Of a DNA stretch of 64,000 bases, positions 44,644 through 53,920 are shown one piece after another. Positions within the stretch are counted from its first letter, which is position 1, and each line of letters begins with the position of its first letter. The stretch covers positions 1 to 64,000 of the forward strand of contig NZ_JACVEL010000005.1 in NCBI RefSeq assembly GCF_014518315.1, written 5' to 3'. Below the pieces are notes generated by a model that was not told the origin of the DNA, did not search any database, and was given only the letters and a program-made list of their open reading frames with translations. The DNA is from Taishania pollutisoli (GTDB taxonomy: Bacteria > Bacteroidota > Bacteroidia > Flavobacteriales_D > Crocinitomicaceae). The position numbers and the translations under genes were made by a program.

Positions 44644-45240
44644 CTACCCTTTGATCTTGTTCCAGGTTTCGTACATTTTTTCCTGTTCCGGTCGGTCAGG
44701 CTCTACTTCTGTCAACGGTTCGCATGGTCGCAAATGTGTATGACATTCTCCGGGAAGTGCCTGATACAATGCTGTACCTTTTGTTTTCCAGGCAATCATT
44801 TCGTCGCTCACATCCTTAACAATTTTTGCAGGATTTCCCACCACTACACTCCGTCTCGGAATTGTCGTATTGGCAGGAACAAATGCCAATGCACCAATGA
44901 TGCATTCATCGCCGATAACACAATCATCCATGACGACGGCATTCATGCCGATCATGCTATTCGCTCCGATTGTTCCGCCGTGTACAATAGCCCCGTGACC
45001 GATGTGCGCTCCTTTTTTTAACAACACCGTTGTTCCGGGAAACATGTGAATAGTACAATTTTCCTGTACATTGCATCCGTCCTCAATGATGATCTGTCCC
45101 CAGTCTCCGCGAATTGCAGCTCCCGGTCCGATGTATACATTTTCACCAATGATTACGTTTCCTGTTACCGTTGCATTCGGATGAACAAAACTGGATGGTT
45201 TCATTACCGGCTTAAAGCCGTTGAATTCAAAAAAGGCCAT
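44644..45240 (-). CDS. Gamma-carbonic anhydrase-like hexapeptide protein (PaaY/YrdA type)
   Basis: Left-handed beta-helix trimer built of hexapeptide repeats (VTGNVIIGENVYIGPGAAIR; AHIGHGAIVHGGTIG). The zinc ligand pattern of gamma-class carbonic anhydrases is kept: His65, His82 and His87. The C-terminal helix contains EMIAWKTKGTALYQALPGEC. The length of 198 residues fits PaaY/CaiE-like members, which may hydrate CO2 or act on CoA thioesters; which one cannot be decided here. It is convergent with the lysine-rich gene and 55 bases downstream of the FMN reductase gene. Confidence 0.85.
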   Translation of the reverse strand: MAFFEFNGFKPVMKPSSFVHPNATVTGNVIIGENVYIGPGAAIRGDWGQIIIEDGCNVQENCTIHMFPGTTVLLKKGAHIGHGAIVHGGTIGANSMIGMNAVVMDDCVIGDECIIGALAFVPANTTIPRRSVVVGNPAKIVKDVSDEMIAWKTKGTALYQALPGECHTHLRPCEPLTEVEPDRPEQEKMYETWNKIKG

Positions 45241-45294
45241 GTTGTTTGGAATTATGAATATTGAATGTTGAATTATAAATGATTAGTTGAGTGT

Positions 45295-45813
45295 TTATGA
45301 TTTAACGGTTGTTATGAAATCAGCTAAACGGGATTCGTGTTCTTCGATCAGCTTTCCGTTTTCAAACACATGTCCGAAAGACGGTAAACTGAATGTCTGC
45401 TTCACCGTTGCACCCAATCGTTCCATTAAACGTTTGGACAGCTCTATCGAATTGGACGCTCCCCCTCTTCCCGGAGAGGTTCCGGCAATAAATACCGGTT
45501 TCTCCTTTACGAAATCCCGATCGAAACGGCTCAGCCAATCCATCGTCGATTTAAAATAACTCGTATAGCTACCATTGTGTTCCGAGGTTGACAGCAGCAA
45601 TAAATCCGCATGCTTGATCTCAACATGCAGTTTTTGGACAGTCAACGGGATTCCGGAATTCAGTTCGGTATCCATTGAATACATCGGAACTTCAAACGAA
45701 CGCAATTCGACCAGTTTCATCTCGGGGAGGTAATTAGACTGAATGTATTTCAATAATTGATGATTAATGGAGGTGGAACTGTTACTTCCCGCAAATGCCA
45801 GTATCTTTGCCAT
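45295..45813 (-). CDS. NADPH-dependent FMN reductase family protein
   Basis: Flavodoxin-like fold, cytoplasmic. The N-terminal phosphate-binding loop is MAKILAFAGSNSSTSINHQL. The conserved flavin-contacting stretch is TSEHNGSYTSYFKSTMDWLS and the loop GTSPGRGGASNSIELSKRL. Members reduce quinones, azo compounds or chromate with NAD(P)H. The length of 172 residues is typical. It lies 46 bases from the stop of the outer-membrane barrel gene and may share its transcript. Confidence 0.88.
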   Translation of the reverse strand: MAKILAFAGSNSSTSINHQLLKYIQSNYLPEMKLVELRSFEVPMYSMDTELNSGIPLTVQKLHVEIKHADLLLLSTSEHNGSYTSYFKSTMDWLSRFDRDFVKEKPVFIAGTSPGRGGASNSIELSKRLMERLGATVKQTFSLPSFGHVFENGKLIEEHESRLADFITTVKS

Positions 45814-45859
45814 AGTTATTTTTGAGTGCCAAGATAAGGAAATTAGCGAATAATTAAAA

Positions 45860-48655
45860 TTACTTTGCAGGTGTTCCGAAATTCCGCAGGTTGTAGGTTG
45901 CCGTCAGCATGAAATAACGATTCAACACCCTTGATTCAACATCTTCGATGTAGGATTCCGTTACATTCCGTGCAATGCTATTGTTATTATTCAGAATATC
46001 AAAGACAGACAAACGGACTTCCAGTTGTTTTTTCGGTAAGAATTTATACCCGATTCCTGCATTCCACAACATGATTGTCTGGTTGAAATCGGAACTCAAT
46101 CCCGCGTATGCATTCAATGCATAATTGGTGTTAAACACCAGGCGCTCTTTCACAATCCAGTTAAATTTGGCATACAGGTTCTGTACAAAATATTCATTGT
46201 TGGTGCTGCCCTGGCGTGAATTCACGGCATTGTTGTAGTTGAACGTGTACCCCACAGCAAAATCAATCTTCGGGCTGATGTTGCTTGCAATCGTCACTCC
46301 GGCATTTCCGTTTCGTGTATTCGATCTGTTGAGCTCATTGTTGATTAATCCCGGTGTAACACCGTATCCTCCTCCCAGGTTAAAATTCAGGTTAAGTTTA
46401 AGTGCCGACAGCGGAATTCCATACGACACATACCCGTTTGTATTCCATTTCCCGTCCAGGTTGACCGGTTTCCGGTATTGCGCGCCCCTTGCCAATTGAA
46501 TGGTTCCGTCAATCAATGTATCACTGGTAGCAATAATTGTTGAGTTGGTAATATAATCAGAGCTGACTTCTCCGGATAAAAACACAAAGAAATTACTTCC
46601 TTTCGTTACGTTGGTCACATTAAAACGACCAAATACCCGGTGATTGTACTGTTGTTTCAGTTTTTCATTTCCCGACGAAAGTGACAGCGGGTTGGAATTA
46701 TCAATTACGTTTTGTAACTGGTCGATGGAAGGCGTACGTGTTCCTGCCCGATAGTTCAGCTGAATGGATTTTGTTTTAGAAAATTCATACCGGAATCGCA
46801 CGTTGGGCAACAGGTTATGAAAAACCAGGTTGACATTCCGGTTAACGGGAAATTCCTGGTTGTTTAATAACAATGTATTGAGGTAGCTGAGACCTATCTG
46901 TACGTTGGCCTTGTTCTTTCTGAACCGAAAATTTGTTCCGATTTCGTTTCCGATTGTTTTGTTTTGAAACACGTTGGAGAGCAGTGTATCCATTGTATTG
47001 TACACGCCTGTATTCGGATCGTAATTGTATGTCCGTTTGTCTGCATTACTCAGCGTATAAGAAGGCGTGTAGGAATATTCACTCGACCAGTAATCATTCA
47101 ACGGCTCCGTATATGAAACCCGTAATGAGGTGATATAACCGTTTGTTTTATTGTCCGCAAACTGGTTAATTGTTGCCGATGAATCTCCCGCCAATGCATC
47201 GTAGTATTCTGCCAGTGATTCCTGCCCGCTTTCTCCCAAACGGTTGTTGTACGTTCCGGACAAGTTCATAGACAGTGTTCTTTTCGGCTTCATGAATTTA
47301 TGTCGCCACAAGAAAGATGTACCAGCATTGATTCCCTTGTTATCTCCGTAAGTTGAATTGGCAATCTGATTGAGCAAGGATGCCTGCTTATCGGCAGTCG
47401 TTGCGAACATTTCCTTTGTCCGGTCATTTCCCTGGTAGCTCAGTTTCGGAGCAATCACGATTGAATTGAGTGAATCCAACTGTACATCAAACCGGAAATT
47501 CATACGGTGGTTATAATTCCGGGTAACGGCAGAATAATCTTCATTGTATAACTGACCGGACTGGCTGGATAAAATATACTCCCGTTCGGTCAGCTGCCTG
47601 TTTTCATTTTTAGAAGCATTGAAAAAATAACTTCCCGTCACCTTGGTTTTGGTTCCCCACCTGTCCGAATAGTTGATCCCGATGGAATGTGTCGTACTGA
47701 TCCCGTTTTCCTGACCAACGATAAAATTTTCCGCGGCACCTCTTCCACCCGGGCCTCTCCCCCCTTGCCCTCCGGATGCTGACCCCGAGCTCGAAAGCCC
47801 CAGGATATCTTCCGATGAAAAATTTTGTTGGTTTACATTATTGGTCATTCCAACGATGGAAATTTTACTTTTTCCTTTAAAAATATTGATGTTTAATCCG
47901 CCTAAATAGAGATCCGGGTATCCATAACCGGCATATATTTTACCAAATTGCCCCTGGTTTTTACCTGTTTTTGTGACAATATTCAACGCTTTCGCTTCCG
48001 TTCCATCAGAAATTCCTGTAAATTTTGCCTGGTCACTCTCGTTGTCGTAAATCTGAATTTTGGACACAATTTCCGCAGGTAAATTTTTCAATGCAGCTGC
48101 CGCATCATCTCCAAAAAACTCTTCTCCGTCAATGAATACTTTTTTGATTTGTTCTCCCTGTGCTTTTACCACGCCATTTTCCACAGTAATCCCTGGCATT
48201 TTGGTGACCAAATCTTCTACGGTCGCATCCGGATTTGTTTTAAACGCGTCGGCGTTGTACTGCGTGGTATCTCCTTTTTGCTCTACGCGAATGGCTTTTG
48301 CCTCCACGCTTACCTCATCAATCAATTTAGCATCTGAGGAAAGAACAATGGCCAGTTCGGTAGCACCTCCGGGAAGACGAATGGTTCGGACCTCATCGTT
48401 GTACGTGAGCACTGTCACTTTCAGGATATATGTTCCTGGAGCAGCAGAAATCCGATAATTCCCTTCTTCATCAGAAGATGTTCCTGTTACAACGGATGAA
48501 TCTCCCGGTGATAACAACATGACTTTTGCATCAGGAATGGATTCTGTTGTTTTTTTGTCTGTAACACGTCCCTTCAATTCTGCTTGTTGTGAGAATGTAT
48601 AAAATGAACTAAATGCAGCGATTACAACAACAATAACTCTGACGAAAGACTTCAT
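45860..48655 (-). CDS. TonB-receptor-like outer-membrane beta-barrel protein (931 aa)
   Basis: The signal peptide is MKSFVRVIVVVIAAFSSFYTFS. A carboxypeptidase-regulatory-like beta domain (about 25-110) starts ELKGRVTDKKTTESIPDAKV. A plug domain (about 130-225) shows VEDLVTKMPGITVENGVVKA and KVFIDGEEFFGDDAAAALKN. A 22-strand-type barrel with Tyr/Asn-rich strands fills the rest. It belongs to the outer_membrane beta-barrel family 3 common in Bacteroidetes, related to TonB-dependent transporters but often without a SusD partner, and none is present here. A Gly/Arg-rich loop (GGQGGRGPGGRG) is near 295. The substrate is unknown. Confidence 0.87.
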   Translation of the reverse strand: MKSFVRVIVVVIAAFSSFYTFSQQAELKGRVTDKKTTESIPDAKVMLLSPGDSSVVTGTSSDEEGNYRISAAPGTYILKVTVLTYNDEVRTIRLPGGATELAIVLSSDAKLIDEVSVEAKAIRVEQKGDTTQYNADAFKTNPDATVEDLVTKMPGITVENGVVKAQGEQIKKVFIDGEEFFGDDAAAALKNLPAEIVSKIQIYDNESDQAKFTGISDGTEAKALNIVTKTGKNQGQFGKIYAGYGYPDLYLGGLNINIFKGKSKISIVGMTNNVNQQNFSSEDILGLSSSGSASGGQGGRGPGGRGAAENFIVGQENGISTTHSIGINYSDRWGTKTKVTGSYFFNASKNENRQLTEREYILSSQSGQLYNEDYSAVTRNYNHRMNFRFDVQLDSLNSIVIAPKLSYQGNDRTKEMFATTADKQASLLNQIANSTYGDNKGINAGTSFLWRHKFMKPKRTLSMNLSGTYNNRLGESGQESLAEYYDALAGDSSATINQFADNKTNGYITSLRVSYTEPLNDYWSSEYSYTPSYTLSNADKRTYNYDPNTGVYNTMDTLLSNVFQNKTIGNEIGTNFRFRKNKANVQIGLSYLNTLLLNNQEFPVNRNVNLVFHNLLPNVRFRYEFSKTKSIQLNYRAGTRTPSIDQLQNVIDNSNPLSLSSGNEKLKQQYNHRVFGRFNVTNVTKGSNFFVFLSGEVSSDYITNSTIIATSDTLIDGTIQLARGAQYRKPVNLDGKWNTNGYVSYGIPLSALKLNLNFNLGGGYGVTPGLINNELNRSNTRNGNAGVTIASNISPKIDFAVGYTFNYNNAVNSRQGSTNNEYFVQNLYAKFNWIVKERLVFNTNYALNAYAGLSSDFNQTIMLWNAGIGYKFLPKKQLEVRLSVFDILNNNNSIARNVTESYIEDVESRVLNRYFMLTATYNLRNFGTPAK

Positions 48656-48780
48656 ATATTAATTTTATCTATCAAAGACAATTGAAAACAGGAAACGTTT
48701 AATCCAATTTACAAAAGAAAATGATCACAGCCAAACCGATGGAGCGGATACCTCCGGTGGTCAACTGATTAGAAGTAATT

Positions 48781-49419
48781 TTATTTTTGAATTTTAATGT
48801 CAACAGTCATCACAGCTGCCACATTTCCGTTTCCTGAAATGCTTTTAATTCTCAGCAAACCGATCTTCTGATTGTGCGTAATAAAACGGTAGACCTTCCC
48901 GCTTTGTACATTGGACACGTAATGGGGCATTAAGCCCGTAGTTCCCCAGGCTGCTTTTAGTTCCGAATAAGTAGTTATGCTGATAAAATCTCCGACCGAT
49001 ACGGATTCCCAGGGCATGATCGCCGTTTCATTTATTGTTGCCCAATAAACAACTCCGTTCGGAGCATTATCATACAATCCACCTTCTGCCTGATTGCTTC
49101 CCAGCGTTGACGGAGCTCCCAGGTAAGCGCTGGTTGGAGCGGTTGCAGTATAATAATAAACAAGGTCTATTCTTGCCTGGTGATCTGCTGCTTTGGGTGG
49201 GTCGTTGAGCGTATATACTTCACCTGATCTCAGGCATAGAAAACCGGATAGAGTTGCCGTATGGTGATTTCCGATCTGAATATCTGAAAAAACAGCAAGC
49301 GAATCTTCAGGTGTTTGCACTATCGGTTCGTCTTCCGACTTGGTCTGTTCTTTTTTACAGGACAAAGTACACATGGAAAGTAAACAGCCGGAAATTATTA
49401 TTTTTTTCACCAACTTCAT
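48781..49419 (-). CDS. Lipoprotein of unknown function (212 aa)
   Basis: The signal MKLVKKIIISGCLLSMCTLSCKKE has its lipobox at LSC. A polar linker (SEDEPIVQTPEDS) precedes a beta-rich domain with RIDLVYYYTATAPTSAYLGA and VYRFITHNQKIGLLRIKSI. Short Bacteroidetes lipoproteins of this type are common and no family is obvious. It is transcribed in the same direction as the T9SS protein upstream (85-base gap) and the barrel gene downstream (125-base gap). Confidence 0.75.
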   Translation of the reverse strand: MKLVKKIIISGCLLSMCTLSCKKEQTKSEDEPIVQTPEDSLAVFSDIQIGNHHTATLSGFLCLRSGEVYTLNDPPKAADHQARIDLVYYYTATAPTSAYLGAPSTLGSNQAEGGLYDNAPNGVVYWATINETAIMPWESVSVGDFISITTYSELKAAWGTTGLMPHYVSNVQSGKVYRFITHNQKIGLLRIKSISGNGNVAAVMTVDIKIQK

Positions 49420-49441
49420 CCGGATCAGATTATTTATAGAT

Positions 49442-49482
49442 ACAGGCTGAAATTTATCGTATGACTTTCAGTCAGTACCTGT
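49442..49482. repeat. Interrupted inverted repeat in the 49420-49503 gap
   Basis: ACAGG-CTGAAA (49442-49452) pairs with TTTCAG (49466-49471) and CCTGT (49478-49482) around a 13-base loop with a 6-base bulge. A T tract follows on the plus strand only, so for the flanking minus-strand genes it is more likely an RNA leader structure or a weak terminator. Confidence 0.4.
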
Positions 49483-49503
49483 TTTTATTCATACAAATAA
49501 ACG

Positions 49504-51111
49504 TTATTTTTTTATAAACTTCACTACTTGCTGCTTCCCTTCTTTCTGATTTACAATTGTAACAAAATAAACACCACTGTCCAATCCATTTAATTCCAGG
49601 TAAACTTCGGTTTTCAGCCCTTGCGAAGAAACACCTTCTTCTTGTGTTACCACTCTTCCATACTGATCCGCCAGTTGCAATGTATAGGATGCATTTTTTT
49701 CACTGGTAAAGGATACGATGCATTGATTGTCTGCAGGATTCGGAACAATCACCGCCTCGTTTAACACTTCATCCGATGAAGAAACAAACCGCGGACCGTA
49801 CAGATTAAATTTACCGTCAAAATCAACGACTTTCAAGCGGTAATAAATGTACCTGCTGTTTGTAACCGCTTCTTGATCTTTGAATGTGTATGCATGAGAT
49901 TCATTGGCATATCCCGCAGCCTGTACGTTTCCTATTTCATAAAAATTGAATCCATCGTCAGAACGTTCTACCGAAAAATAGTCGGTATTTAATTCTGTAG
50001 CTGTTTTCCATGTCAGTTCTACGGTAGTTCTGTCTATTCTTTTAGAATCAAACCCGTAAACTTCGGTCGGCAATGCGATTCCATCCACCGTAAACGTCCA
50101 CGTACAAACATCTCCTGCCTGTCCGTCCACAGCGATAATATACGTTTGCCCCGGAACCAGTGGTGAGAGTGAGAGGCTGGATGTACCAACGGCACACCCC
50201 AAAAAGTTCGCTCCGTAAGTTCCCACGGCAGCACAACTTCTCCATACACCAAACTGAGCCTCTCCCATTGTTCCGTCATTACAAATAATATTGTCAATAT
50301 CAATTGAACCATCGGCATCTGTTGCCGTAAATGTGTAAAACACTGTATTTTCGTTTGAATACCACGTTCCTCCGGCACATGCTCCGGCACCTAACGCACT
50401 GGAAGGAGCGGTAAAAGTAGCACCTGTCGCTCCCAGATTGCATGCTTCGGTATTGGAAATGGCATTCGCACACGACGTGTTGGAAGGCGCGGGAGAAGTT
50501 CCCGTAAACGTAAAGTCAATATCATATCCTTTATCTCCCCAGACAAATATCCACAAATTCTGGGTATCATCCAGGTTATCCAATCCCAGAGAAAGCAACA
50601 CTAAATTGGGTCCGGATTTATCAATGATCTGCCCGCATCCTACGTTTGTAAGCGAAGAACAATTCGGACCTTGATAGGCAGACATCCACAATTGGCTGAA
50701 TCCACCAGCACCTGCAAACCCGCCAGCATATTCAATCAACAGACTTTCCACCCCTGTAGCCAGATCAAACACATGCCAACTTCCCGGTTGCACTCCTCCT
50801 CCCTGAGGTCCGCAAGGATGTCCGGTAGCATCTACATTTTCATCATCAACAGAAGCGGTTATCCCTGCACTGTTAAAAGCAGCGGTACCAATATCATCAC
50901 AATCGACCAGATTGATCGTACCATGGTTGGTTGCTCCACAGCGTGTTGTTCCTTTTTCCGCATACGATTCTACTTCATGTGGGGGATTAGGCACGTCTAT
51001 GGCTACATAAGGAGCAAGGTAACGAACATCTTTTTGTTGCCCAAAAAGGCAATTTACATTTACGAGAATTGTTAGAAATACAAGTATTTCCGGTCTTTTC
51101 AGCTTTTTCAT
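49504..51111 (-). CDS. Secreted beta-domain protein with T9SS type A sorting domain (535 aa)
   Basis: The signal peptide is MKKLKRPEILVFLTILVNVN. The first half has two pre-peptidase-like beta domains rich in Gly, Asn and Asp (GPNLVLLSLGLDNLDDTQNL; WYSNENTVFYTFTATDADGS). A fibronectin-like section follows (RTTVELTWKTATELNTDYFS), typical for Bacteroidetes proteins just before the sorting signal. The end, NPADNQCIVSFTSEKNASYT.. LDSGVYFVTIVNQKEGKQQV, is a T9SS type A domain. There is no catalytic motif; probably a surface or matrix protein. Confidence 0.85.
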   Translation of the reverse strand: MKKLKRPEILVFLTILVNVNCLFGQQKDVRYLAPYVAIDVPNPPHEVESYAEKGTTRCGATNHGTINLVDCDDIGTAAFNSAGITASVDDENVDATGHPCGPQGGGVQPGSWHVFDLATGVESLLIEYAGGFAGAGGFSQLWMSAYQGPNCSSLTNVGCGQIIDKSGPNLVLLSLGLDNLDDTQNLWIFVWGDKGYDIDFTFTGTSPAPSNTSCANAISNTEACNLGATGATFTAPSSALGAGACAGGTWYSNENTVFYTFTATDADGSIDIDNIICNDGTMGEAQFGVWRSCAAVGTYGANFLGCAVGTSSLSLSPLVPGQTYIIAVDGQAGDVCTWTFTVDGIALPTEVYGFDSKRIDRTTVELTWKTATELNTDYFSVERSDDGFNFYEIGNVQAAGYANESHAYTFKDQEAVTNSRYIYYRLKVVDFDGKFNLYGPRFVSSSDEVLNEAVIVPNPADNQCIVSFTSEKNASYTLQLADQYGRVVTQEEGVSSQGLKTEVYLELNGLDSGVYFVTIVNQKEGKQQVVKFIKK

Positions 51112-51161
51112 GGTTATTTGCTTTAGGTGAACAAATACACTACAAGTGGTTATTAATCAAA

Positions 51162-51169
51162 CAAATATA
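51162..51169 (-). promoter_or_regulatory. -7 element of the T9SS protein gene
   Basis: The minus strand reads TATATTTG (51169-51162), a TAnnTTTG match 51 bases before the ATG at 51111. A TTG exists upstream but only 14 bases away. Confidence 0.4.
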
Positions 51170-51274
51170 CAGCAAAAAAAATGCAACCGGTTTCTTTTTA
51201 CTCTTTTTTTTACAAAAATATGTTGTCTGAAAAAAATGCCAGAATCCACAATCCCTTACTGGTAGTGCTCTACG

Positions 51275-51310
51275 AAAAATAAAACGACTTCCCCTCACTG
51301 GTTCGGGAAG
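51275..51310 (-). terminator. Probable terminator of lptD
   Basis: The minus strand has CTTCCC (51310-51305), an 11-base loop, GGGAAG (51293-51288), then TCG and a T-rich run (TTTTATTTTT, 51284-51275). It lies about 32 bases after the lptD stop. The short stem lowers confidence. Confidence 0.5.
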
Positions 51311-51341
51311 CGCCAACATTCATTTGCTGCAAATAGTTTAT

Positions 51342-53852
51342 TTATAAGAAAGCCGGTGGTTTTCTGAAATCCAGCTTCGCATCTTTAAAGATAGACGACG
51401 TATTGCGAATGGTGAGTAAGAAACTTTTGTTGAATCCGATCGGTGTCCAGCGGAATGACAATGCCCAGCAATGCATATCTCTGTTGAGCGTAAAATAGCC
51501 ATTGGTTACTTTTTTAGTTTTCAGGTCAATGTTGACTACCGCCCCCAGCTTCCATCGTTTGGTAATGCTAATATCTGTATCCACGTTTACCGTATGCACC
51601 TGGCGAAATTCTTCATTATCCGTTACCGTTTTATTGATGTTCCTGTTGAGATTAAATACATGGGATACGTTTACTTTCCATGGAATCCTGTAATCAATGA
51701 TTCGCTCCGGGTGCAGGTAGAAATAATCATAATCCGCCTGCCAGTTTTCTGCTACCACCTCTTTGTTTTCTTCTATTTTTTCCCGGCTTTCCCGTGAGGT
51801 AATTGTAAAAGTCGTTGTGATGGCGTTGTTCATCGTTCGTCCCAATTTACTGTTTGATTTCAGAGCGAAATCAGGTAAGGATGCATTGGTGACTGCATCC
51901 CATCCATAAAACGAATAAGAAGTCGTCCCGACAATATTCATCCATTTAAAAGGACTGATCCGTATATTGACATTGATGTCCGACAAGTTCATCGATTCTT
52001 TCATGATGTCGTAATTACCCGTGAGGCTCAAGGCGTCAATGATCCTGATTTTCTGGAAACCGGTTACGGTGTCTTTATCGGATTTTCGTTTCAGTTCAAA
52101 TGAGTTGTTGATCCCGAAATTAATCAACGCCTGATCTTTGGTTGCAGTATATGCATACACACTATTGGAATAGGGAGAGTAAACCAGTTTTTCCTGATTT
52201 GGTCCGACATTGGCTTCCAGATTTTTCGTCAGCAAAGGACGGTAACTGAAAGACACATTCGGTGTCAGTACATGGCGCATGATCGGTTTATTTTTACCGA
52301 CAAAGCGGTAATAGGTATACAGTGCTGTTGTTGCTGCCATATTGAACGACAAGGTATGTGCCAATCCCGCTTGTCGTACAGTGTCATTCACCGCATTATT
52401 GAGAACCGGGTCGTATACTTTTCGGATCTGCTGAAAGTTCAGATTGGTCGAATAATTAATACTTGGCGTCAGCTTCAATACATTTTTAAAGACTCCTCCT
52501 GTAGTCTGAACAGTCAAGTTTTGGCGCATTCCATACATAAACTGATTCCCGATCTCTGCATATTTCCCATCCCTCAGCAATACATCTTCAAACGTCGATT
52601 TGTTTTGTCCTTCAATGTTGTAAATAATCCCCAGGCGCTGGAAAATTTCCGCTTTCAGCAATTTTTTCAATGGAAAAAACTGACTGGTTGAAAAGTTCAC
52701 GATCGGGCTTGTCAATGCGATATTCCGTGTCTGGGAGTTTTGACTCAGCGCTATTTTTGCAGACAACTGGTATGGTTTCCCGGGAAATGATCGGTTGAGA
52801 TTGATGTCGGACATCAAGGTATTTTTGAAGTAATTCTGGTTAACCGGATCCAGGTTATTTTTCGAGTTGTTACTGGAATTAAAGTTAATATTGGTATTGA
52901 AGTTCCATTTCGGGTTAGACTTCGCATCTTTTCGGTGTACCCATTTCAGGTCCACATTGTTGAGCCTGTTATTGGTCGGAAAGCCACTTTTATACTGGTA
53001 ATAACTCACATCAAAACTTCCCGTGTATCCATATCGGCGGGCATATTCCGTTACATTCCGCAATCCCCAGCTTCCCCTGGAATAGATTGTTCCGTAAACA
53101 GAAGTTTGCAAACGATCGTTAATGGGAATATAGTATCCCAGGTTATTTAAACCAAAACCATAATTCGAGATCGGAACGATCTCCGGGAATAATAATCCGT
53201 GCGTGCGTTCATTCTGATCCTTTTGCGGAATGTAGCTGAACGGTAATCCTAATGGTGTCGGGACTCCTGCAATGTATAGATTCATCGGTCCGGTCACGAT
53301 GCGTTTATCGGGAATCATTACACCCCTTGACAATTGAAAGTGATAATGCGGTTCATCCAGGTCACAGGTTGTAAACCGGCCTTCCACGAAATGAATTTCT
53401 TCATTTGCCTGCCGCTTGGCTCGTCCCATGTGCAGGTACATTTCGTCCTGTACAATTTTTACTGCTTCAATGTATGCTTTTCCTGTCCGGAGATTGTATT
53501 TTAAGGTATTTGCCTCGGCTTCATCGCCTCCCATGGTGAAGAGCGGTTTTTCAATCAACCTTCCTTCCTCATCCAATACGTATGTAGCAGTCACTTCCTC
53601 CTTTTCCATGTCCACCAGGATATAACCTGCCTTGAGATTCATTTCTTCTGTTTCCACATAAGCTTCTCCATACAGGTGCAACTGTTTCTTCTTTAAATCC
53701 GCATAGATCGAATCACGGGCACGGTATTTGGAAATTCCTCCCATGCTCTCATCGTTTACATAGATTGTATCCTGTCCGAATGAATAAAAACCCGCACACA
53801 TTATTAACAATGCATGGAAGATAAGTAACGGTATGGAACGCTTTTTGAGCAA
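51342..53852 (-). CDS. lptD: LPS-assembly outer-membrane protein LptD, TTG start
   Basis: Large outer-membrane barrel that inserts lipopolysaccharide into the outer leaflet. An N-terminal OstA/LptA-like jelly-roll (about 30-170) has EMNLKAGYILVDMEKEEVTA and NTLKYNLRTGKAYIEAVK. The family segment HFVEGRFTTCDLDEPHYHF follows, then GVPTPLGLPFSYIPQKDQNE and a 26-strand-type barrel. The length of 836 residues fits Bacteroidetes LptD. No ATG precedes the signal peptide: the in-frame start is TTG at 53852 (MLKKRSIPLLIFHALLIM), with a TAA two codons upstream. Divergent from the amidase gene. Confidence 0.9.
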   Translation of the reverse strand: MLKKRSIPLLIFHALLIMCAGFYSFGQDTIYVNDESMGGISKYRARDSIYADLKKKQLHLYGEAYVETEEMNLKAGYILVDMEKEEVTATYVLDEEGRLIEKPLFTMGGDEAEANTLKYNLRTGKAYIEAVKIVQDEMYLHMGRAKRQANEEIHFVEGRFTTCDLDEPHYHFQLSRGVMIPDKRIVTGPMNLYIAGVPTPLGLPFSYIPQKDQNERTHGLLFPEIVPISNYGFGLNNLGYYIPINDRLQTSVYGTIYSRGSWGLRNVTEYARRYGYTGSFDVSYYQYKSGFPTNNRLNNVDLKWVHRKDAKSNPKWNFNTNINFNSSNNSKNNLDPVNQNYFKNTLMSDINLNRSFPGKPYQLSAKIALSQNSQTRNIALTSPIVNFSTSQFFPLKKLLKAEIFQRLGIIYNIEGQNKSTFEDVLLRDGKYAEIGNQFMYGMRQNLTVQTTGGVFKNVLKLTPSINYSTNLNFQQIRKVYDPVLNNAVNDTVRQAGLAHTLSFNMAATTALYTYYRFVGKNKPIMRHVLTPNVSFSYRPLLTKNLEANVGPNQEKLVYSPYSNSVYAYTATKDQALINFGINNSFELKRKSDKDTVTGFQKIRIIDALSLTGNYDIMKESMNLSDINVNIRISPFKWMNIVGTTSYSFYGWDAVTNASLPDFALKSNSKLGRTMNNAITTTFTITSRESREKIEENKEVVAENWQADYDYFYLHPERIIDYRIPWKVNVSHVFNLNRNINKTVTDNEEFRQVHTVNVDTDISITKRWKLGAVVNIDLKTKKVTNGYFTLNRDMHCWALSFRWTPIGFNKSFLLTIRNTSSIFKDAKLDFRKPPAFL

Positions 53853-53862
53853 ACTTTAAAAT

Positions 53863-53870
53863 TAACTTTG
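53863..53870 (+). promoter_or_regulatory. -7 element of the amidase-MCE-FeS operon
   Basis: TAACTTTG fits TAnnTTTG. The upstream TTTG at 53844-53847 is only 15 bases away. Transcription would start near 53875. That favours the ATG at 53921 over 53888 for the amidase. A minus-strand TAGTTTTG (53902-53895) may serve lptD, so the two promoters would cross. Confidence 0.4.
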
Positions 53871-53920
53871 TACTCTATCGTTGTTTTATGGATGCAAAAC
53901 TAAAAAATAACCTTCTTGTG